A stretch of 9,755 nt of DNA from JANMEX01 sp031423755 (lineage in GTDB: Bacteria; Pseudomonadota; Alphaproteobacteria; Rhizobiales; Rhizobiaceae): positions 1-9,755 of the forward strand of contig JANPGC010000211.1 in assembly GCA_031423755.1 (NCBI GenBank). The letters run 5' to 3'. The position numbers and the translations under genes were made by a program. The notes beneath the pieces are model-generated. The model was not told the DNA's origin and ran no database searches. It worked only from the letters and a program-made list of their open reading frames with translations. Shown piece by piece: positions 6,369 to 9,755 of this stretch. Within the stretch, counting starts at the first letter, position 1. Each line of letters starts with the position of its first letter.

Positions 6369-6785
6369 TCAGGCAGCGATCAGCCGGGCGCCAACCAACG
6401 CCCAAAGTGCGAAGACAAAAACGAAACTGGCCAAAAACAGCGGCCGGCGTAAGCGCAGGCGGTTCGTTGTGACATGTACATAGGCATGCGCGATGCGCGA
6501 CAGCGAAAAAAGCCAAGCAACAAGTACCGCGAATTGCCCCGCAGCGCCCAGCACAAACAGCATCATGCAAGCCACGTAGAATAGCACCGGCAGTTCGAAC
6601 TGGTTAATCAGGTTGCGCGCCACAGTGGCGCTTGGCTCCGGTTCGACTGTCGGGATGCGAAAATCTGCCGCCCTTGCCTTTCCGTCGCGGATCGAGGTCA
6701 TGCGGCGGACAGACATCAAGCTGTATATCGCAAAGGTCAGCGCCATCTGCGCCAGCACCGGCCAAAAAATCGCTTCACCGTTCAT
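6369..6785 (-). CDS. MAPEG family membrane protein
   Basis: Integral membrane protein of 138 residues in the MAPEG family (membrane-associated proteins in eicosanoid and glutathione metabolism). Bacterial members are mostly uncharacterised; some conjugate glutathione. Four hydrophobic helices are visible: about 5-25, 62-80, 83-98 and 116-136. The family signature is present: NQFELPVLFY (61-70) and HAYVHVTTNRLRLRRPLF (100-117), the Arg-rich loop associated with glutathione binding in studied members. The start codon overlaps the stop of the upstream gene as ATGA, with AGAGG (6791-6795) 5 bases before it, so translational coupling is likely. The enzymatic activity cannot be told from sequence. 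Confidence 0.88.
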   Translation of the reverse strand: MNGEAIFWPVLAQMALTFAIYSLMSVRRMTSIRDGKARAADFRIPTVEPEPSATVARNLINQFELPVLFYVACMMLFVLGAAGQFAVLVAWLFSLSRIAHAYVHVTTNRLRLRRPLFLASFVFVFALWALVGARLIAA

Positions 6786-7321
6786 TGCAGCCTCTTAGGT
6801 TTCAACGCGGAAAATAGAAACGCCACTGCAACGGCCCCCGCCACTGTCAGCGCAAAAAGCTTTAGTGTGGTCAGCACGGCAATCAAGGTCAATAATCCAT
6901 CATCCCCTGACTTCAACCATCGGACCACAGCCCAGTTCTCACTGTAGTCGGCAAAAGCATAGGCAATTGGCAGCAGGGAAGCCCCCAGCCACTTTGCCTT
7001 TTGTCCCAATCTTGTAAAGCGAGGCAGCGCCGCGCCAGCGCGAACTGTGAACAAAGTCAACGCGGTCGCCAGCAATATTGGAAACAACAGATCCAGACCC
7101 AGCGAGTGCCAGCGGACAAAGGTCTCCAGACCCGCAGCATCATTGTCCGTCAGGCAGGTTTTGGCTGCTTCATAGACGGCAGCGTCCGGCGGAAAGTTTG
7201 CATCTGGCGCAACGAATTCGCAGCCTGCTTGCCGCTCAATCGCCCATCGCACCGGCGCAAAGGCGAGGTAGCAGAGGGCTGTTGCTGCAAATAAAACCGT
7301 CTCGCCACGCCTCAAGGGCAT
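6782..7321 (-). CDS. Hypothetical membrane protein, about four transmembrane segments
   Basis: Protein of 179 residues that I cannot assign to a named family. Hydrophobic segments at about 8-26, 72-93, 111-126 and 142-170 suggest four helices. A hydrophilic loop at about 27-70 carries two cysteines (C34, C56) that might form a periplasmic disulfide, though their side of the membrane is not established. A charged motif DYSEN (125-129) follows the third helix, and the C-terminus is basic (KPKR). The ATG lies only 3 bp after the guaB stop, with a weak GGCGGG (7331-7336) 9 bases upstream, and its TGA overlaps the MAPEG start by 4 bp. Co-transcription with guaB and coupling to the MAPEG gene follow from this packing. 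Not a shadow: the guaB-MAPEG gap is otherwise empty. Confidence 0.85.
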   Translation of the reverse strand: MPLRRGETVLFAATALCYLAFAPVRWAIERQAGCEFVAPDANFPPDAAVYEAAKTCLTDNDAAGLETFVRWHSLGLDLLFPILLATALTLFTVRAGAALPRFTRLGQKAKWLGASLLPIAYAFADYSENWAVVRWLKSGDDGLLTLIAVLTTLKLFALTVAGAVAVAFLFSALKPKRLQ

Positions 7322-7324
7322 CGC

Positions 7325-8821
7325 TTACAGCCCGCCAGTGTAGTTCGGGCTCTCCCGGGTGATGGTCACATCATGCGCATGGGATTCGCGCAGACCCGCG
7401 CTCGAAATGCGCACGAAAGTCGCCTTGTCACGAAATTCGGCAAGATTGGCAGCACCGGTATAGCCCATTGCGGCGCGCAGGCCGCCGGCCAACTGGTGCA
7501 GCACCGCAGATACGGGCCCCTTGTAAGGCACCTGCCCCTCGATGCCTTCCGGCACGAGTTTGAGCGTGTCACGCACTTCGGCCTGAAAATAGCGGTCGGC
7601 CGAACCGCGCGCCATCGCGCCGACAGAACCCATGCCGCGATAGGCTTTGAATGAGCGGCCCTGATAGAGATAGACTTCGCCAGGGCTTTCGTCCGTGCCC
7701 GCCAAAAGCGAGCCGATCATCGACGCGGAAGCGCCTGCGGCCAGCGCCTTTGCCAAGTCACCAGAGAATTTGATGCCTCCGTCAGCTATGACGGGAATGC
7801 CATGTTTCTGCGCGATTTCCACCGATTCCATGATGGCGGTGAGTTGCGGGACACCGACACCGGCGACGATGCGCGTCGTGCAGATCGAACCCGGGCCGAT
7901 GCCCACCTTCACAGCGTCCGCACCCGCATCAATCAGCGCCAGCGTGCCCTCGCGGGTCGCGACATTTCCGGCAATGATGCGCACCGAATTGGAGAGTTTC
8001 TTGGCACGCGTCACAGCATCGAGCACGCGCTGCGAATGGCCGTGCGCCGTGTCGATGACAATCACATCGACGCCCGCCTCAATCAAGCGTTCGCAGCGCT
8101 CAAACCCGTCTTCGCCAACCGATGTGGCTGCAGCAACACGGAGGCGCCCTTGCGCATCTTTCGAGGCGTGCGGGTTCAGCTGCGACTTTTCAATATCCTT
8201 GACCGTGATCAGGCCCACGCAGTGGCCATTTTGGTCAATGACCACCAGCTTCTCGATGCGATGCTGGTGCAGCAGATGCTTGGCCTGATCCTGATCAACA
8301 TTTTCCGTCACCGTGATCAGATTGTCGCGGGTCATCAGTTCGTAGATTTTCTGGTTCGGATCCGAGGCAAATCGCACATCGCGATTGGTAAGAATACCGA
8401 CGAGGCGGCCGGTTTTCCCCGGCGCAGCCCCTTCGACAACCGGAATGCCGGAAATGCCGTGCGCATTCATCAAACCGCGCGCTGCAGAAAGGGTTTCATC
8501 CGGACCAATGGTGACAGGATTGACCACCATGCCGCTTTCGAACTTCTTGACCTGACGCACCTCTTCGGCTTGCCGCTCAGGGTCAAGGTTGCGGTGGATC
8601 ACGCCGATGCCACCAGCCTGCGCCATGGCAATCGCGAGCCGCGATTCGGTCACTGTATCCATGGCCGACGAAATGATCGGGATGTTGAGATCAATATCCT
8701 TGGCAATCGTCGTGCGAAGGTCCGTCTGGCCGGGCATGACTTCGGAGTGGCCGGGCTGCAAAAGCACGTCATCAAACGTCAGCGCATGCGCGCCAGTGAC
8801 TGTTTCTCGGATGATTGCCAT
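7325..8821 (-). CDS. guaB: Inosine-5'-monophosphate dehydrogenase
   Basis: Oxidises IMP to XMP with NAD+, the committed step of GMP synthesis; cytoplasmic tetramer. The TIM barrel carries GPGSICTTRIVAGVGVPQ with catalytic Cys314, the flap region (GMGSVGAMARGSADRYFQ) and the IMP-binding segment VIADGGIKFSGD. A CBS pair (about residues 95-213) is inserted in the barrel, as in the standard bacterial enzyme. An in-frame ATG exists at 8827, but AAGGA at 8828-8832 touches that codon while giving ideal 6-base spacing to the ATG at 8821. I therefore start at 8821 (498 residues, MAIIRETVTG). Two membrane-protein genes follow with almost no gap. Upstream is a long region shared with the divergent cspA. 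Confidence 0.98.
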   Translation of the reverse strand: MAIIRETVTGAHALTFDDVLLQPGHSEVMPGQTDLRTTIAKDIDLNIPIISSAMDTVTESRLAIAMAQAGGIGVIHRNLDPERQAEEVRQVKKFESGMVVNPVTIGPDETLSAARGLMNAHGISGIPVVEGAAPGKTGRLVGILTNRDVRFASDPNQKIYELMTRDNLITVTENVDQDQAKHLLHQHRIEKLVVIDQNGHCVGLITVKDIEKSQLNPHASKDAQGRLRVAAATSVGEDGFERCERLIEAGVDVIVIDTAHGHSQRVLDAVTRAKKLSNSVRIIAGNVATREGTLALIDAGADAVKVGIGPGSICTTRIVAGVGVPQLTAIMESVEIAQKHGIPVIADGGIKFSGDLAKALAAGASASMIGSLLAGTDESPGEVYLYQGRSFKAYRGMGSVGAMARGSADRYFQAEVRDTLKLVPEGIEGQVPYKGPVSAVLHQLAGGLRAAMGYTGAANLAEFRDKATFVRISSAGLRESHAHDVTITRESPNYTGGL

Positions 8822-8827
8822 GGTCAT

Positions 8828-8832
8828 TCCTT
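8828..8832 (-). promoter_or_regulatory. Ribosome binding site that decides the guaB start
   Basis: AAGGA on the minus strand directly abuts the ATG at 8827 but stands 6 bases before the ATG at 8821, so the downstream start is preferred. Confidence 0.65.
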
Positions 8833-9005
8833 TGATAAACGCGTTCGACGGTGCAGATAGAGCACCGGCCCGCTTCTGGCCATTGAGGATTGACGGTGGC
8901 GTCTAACATCAATGTTTCCTATTGGGAAGGCATGGGGTCCGGCCATTCCCCGCTTTTTTGACTTGAGTAAAAACCGGGCATTTGGCGGGTCGTTAAAAGC
9001 AAAAC

Positions 9006-9034
9006 TTGACAATTCATTCGCAATCGCCCATATG
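9006..9034 (+). promoter_or_regulatory. Probable cspA promoter
   Basis: A perfect TTGACA (9006-9011), a 17-bp spacer and CATATG (9029-9034) as a weak -10. Transcription from about 9041 would give a leader of about 140 bases, in line with the long structured 5' leaders of cold-shock mRNAs. The -35 is convincing and the -10 is not. Confidence 0.5.
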
Positions 9035-9179
9035 AGCGCCATCGATGCTTGTTTGACTGATCTTTGTTGCTGCCAGCGCTTACGCGCTCCTGTACGAATA
9101 TCCCCTTCAAAATTCGAAAAAACCACCGTGGCGCGCATGTCGTGCGTTGCATTCTTCAATACCATCGAAAGGGTTCGTC

Positions 9180-9389
9180 ATGGCCACTGGTACAGTTAAA
9201 TGGTTCAATTCCACCAAAGGCTTCGGCTTCATTCAGCCTGACAACGGCGGCGCGGACGTATTCGTCCACATCTCCGCTGTCGAGCGCGCAGGTCTGCGCA
9301 CGATCAACGAAGGTCAAAAGCTTTCGTTCGAATCCGAGCGTGATGCTCGTTCGGGCAAGATGTCTGCTGGTCAGCTTCAGGCTCTCTAA
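9180..9389 (+). CDS. cspA: Cold-shock protein, CspA family
   Basis: Single cold-shock domain of 69 residues that binds single-stranded RNA and DNA and acts as an RNA chaperone in the cytoplasm. RNP1 KGFGFIQ (13-19) and RNP2 VFVHIS (27-32) are intact, as is the opening MATGTVKWFN. The ATG is at 9180 with AAAGGG 6 bases upstream; a longer in-frame extension to 9147 has no ribosome binding site and no family support. It diverges from guaB and has a long leader. A terminator ends the unit 117 bases after the stop codon. Several CspA paralogues are usual in this group, so which numbered copy this is cannot be told. Confidence 0.97.
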   Translation: MATGTVKWFNSTKGFGFIQPDNGGADVFVHISAVERAGLRTINEGQKLSFESERDARSGKMSAGQLQAL

Positions 9390-9408
9390 GCATTAAAACC
9401 CGGCGGCG

Positions 9409-9424
9409 TTAACCTTGTGTTAAC
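9409..9424 (+). promoter_or_regulatory. CtrA-like box TTAA-N7-TTAAC downstream of cspA
   Basis: TTAA (9409-9412), seven bases, TTAAC (9420-9424) matches the full CtrA recognition pattern of alphaproteobacteria. It begins 20 bases after the cspA stop, which is not a normal promoter position for any complete gene seen here. If functional it would drive the short stretch ending at the terminator near 9537. A chance match is possible. Confidence 0.35.
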
Positions 9425-9537
9425 CATATCCGGGTGATGCTGAAAAATCTGGAAACTCCCGGTGACCACGGATGTACTGGCACTGGTGAAGTTTCAGCGG
9501 AATTGAAAGGCCGGGCGAAAGCCCGGTCTTTTTGTTT
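9425..9537 (+). ncRNA. Candidate small RNA or structured 3' UTR of cspA
   Basis: This non-coding stretch ends in a strong terminator. It contains complementary pieces: CCGGG (9430-9434) with CCCGG (9458-9462), and GCTGAAA (9439-9445) with TTTCAGC (9492-9498). A possible promoter reads TTAACC (9420-9425), 17 bp, AAAAAT (9443-9448), overlapping the CtrA-like box. The simple alternative is a 3' UTR of cspA. I know no named RNA family matching it. Confidence 0.25.
9506..9537 (+). terminator. Intrinsic terminator downstream of cspA
   Basis: Stem AAAGGCCGGGC / GCCCGGTCTTT (11 bp with one G-U) closed by a GAAA tetraloop and followed by further T residues. It is textbook in form on the plus strand. 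On the minus strand only a short T run follows, so it may also serve weakly for the convergent frame from the right edge. Confidence 0.93.
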
Positions 9538-9584
9538 GTGCGTGGGAGTTTGTCCCCGCCCTATTTCGATTTAACGCATTGAAT

Positions 9585-9755
9585 TTATTGATCCTGCCGC
9601 TTTTTCCTGTCCCACTTATCCACAAACCCGCCGCCGCCCGCATAATCCCCGTGCTCTTTGCAAAGGGACACGGTGTCATGATCCGGGTCGTCGTGGCAAA
9701 GGCCGGTGCTTTGGTGGCGGGGGGTCGGATTCCTGTCGCGGGTGATGAGCCCTGA
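9585..9755 (-). CDS. C-terminal end of an unidentified protein (partial at right edge)
   Basis: Reading leftward from the window edge, 56 codons stay open to a TAA at 9585-9587. No start is visible, so the gene would begin past 9755. The peptide is hydrophilic, with LCHDDPDHDTVSLCKEHG in its middle (two Cys, several His and Asp) and a basic end GGGGFVDKWDRKKRQDQ, which reads like a genuine protein tail. I do not recognise the family. The Cys/His/Asp content could suit metal binding, but that is speculation. Convergent layout with cspA and its terminator supports a gene here. A competing plus-strand frame of 25 codons (9678-9755) is less convincing. Confidence 0.4.
   Translation of the reverse strand, partial: SGLITRDRNPTPRHQSTGLCHDDPDHDTVSLCKEHGDYAGGGGFVDKWDRKKRQDQ

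Larger units (their letters stand above)
8822..9179. other. Divergent leader and promoter region between guaB and cspA
   Basis: 358 bp without a convincing gene; short frames on both strands lack ribosome binding sites. On the guaB side there is a 6-bp hairpin CGGTGC/GCACCG (8849-8867) in the probable leader and a 12-base palindrome AACATCAATGTT (8905-8916). No clear guaB promoter hexamers were found. On the cspA side there are a TTGACA -35 candidate and a long leader with a 5-bp hairpin AGCGC/GCGCT (9075-9088). Confidence 0.6.

Noticed and set aside
7802..8860. Plus-strand open frame of 352 codons opposite guaB
   Set aside because: It lies almost wholly antisense to a certain, full-length guaB; the long frame follows from the GC-rich codon bias of guaB. 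No ribosome binding site or recognisable domain.
8919..9152. Minus-strand frame of 77 codons in the guaB-cspA region
   Set aside because: No ribosome binding site, no recognisable features, and it overlaps the probable cspA promoter and leader.
9678..9755. Plus-strand 25-codon frame ending exactly at the window edge
   Set aside because: AAAGGGA lies upstream, but the frame is very short and opposes a longer, more protein-like frame; the match of its stop to the window end looks accidental.
1..9755. Mobile elements, CRISPR, defence or biosynthetic systems
   Set aside because: Looked for transposase, integrase, repeat arrays, toxin-antitoxin and defence genes on both strands and saw none; the genes are mostly housekeeping.

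Overview
The window looks like ordinary chromosome from an alphaproteobacterium of the Rhizobiales. The Brucella/Ochrobactrum group fits best, judged from the protein sequences, the codon use and the moderately high GC. I see no insertion sequence, phage gene, CRISPR array, tRNA or rRNA. The left edge cuts a sulfate-binding protein gene. The right edge cuts an unidentified reading frame.

Left part (1-2110, minus strand): a 45-codon small gene with a strong ribosome binding site, an RBBP9/YdeN-type serine hydrolase, an Rrf2-family regulator with four cysteines, and the periplasmic sulfate-binding protein gene sbp. A 27-bp element, 22/27 identical in its two copies, lies upstream of both sbp and the small gene. 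It is a candidate shared operator or promoter and would place both in one sulfur-related or Rrf2-controlled regulon. A 13-bp hairpin with a U-rich tail stands 8 bases before the Rrf2 start codon.

Middle (2243-5614): katG (catalase-peroxidase, minus) and oxyR (plus) diverge from a 196-bp region, the classic layout of a peroxide-response pair. A perfect ATAG-N7-CTAT OxyR box lies against the oxyR start codon. katG ends in a strong intrinsic terminator.

Middle right (5560-8821, minus): guaB (IMP dehydrogenase), a four-helix membrane protein of unknown function, a MAPEG-family membrane protein and aqpZ. The first three are packed like an operon (3-bp gap, then a 4-bp ATGA overlap). aqpZ follows after 70 bp with its own strong ribosome binding site. 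The aqpZ and oxyR stop codons touch, and the apparent aqpZ terminator lies inside the last codons of oxyR.

Right end (8822-9755): a 358-bp leader/promoter region separates guaB from a divergent cspA-type cold-shock gene. After cspA come a CtrA-like box (TTAA-N7-TTAAC), a structured stretch that could be a long 3' UTR or a small RNA, and a textbook terminator. A partial minus-strand reading frame enters from the right edge.

Most of the window is core physiology: sulfate uptake, peroxide defence, GMP synthesis, water flux and cold shock. The less explained parts are the small gene with its shared upstream element, the hairpin before the Rrf2 start, the terminator embedded in oxyR, and the region downstream of cspA.
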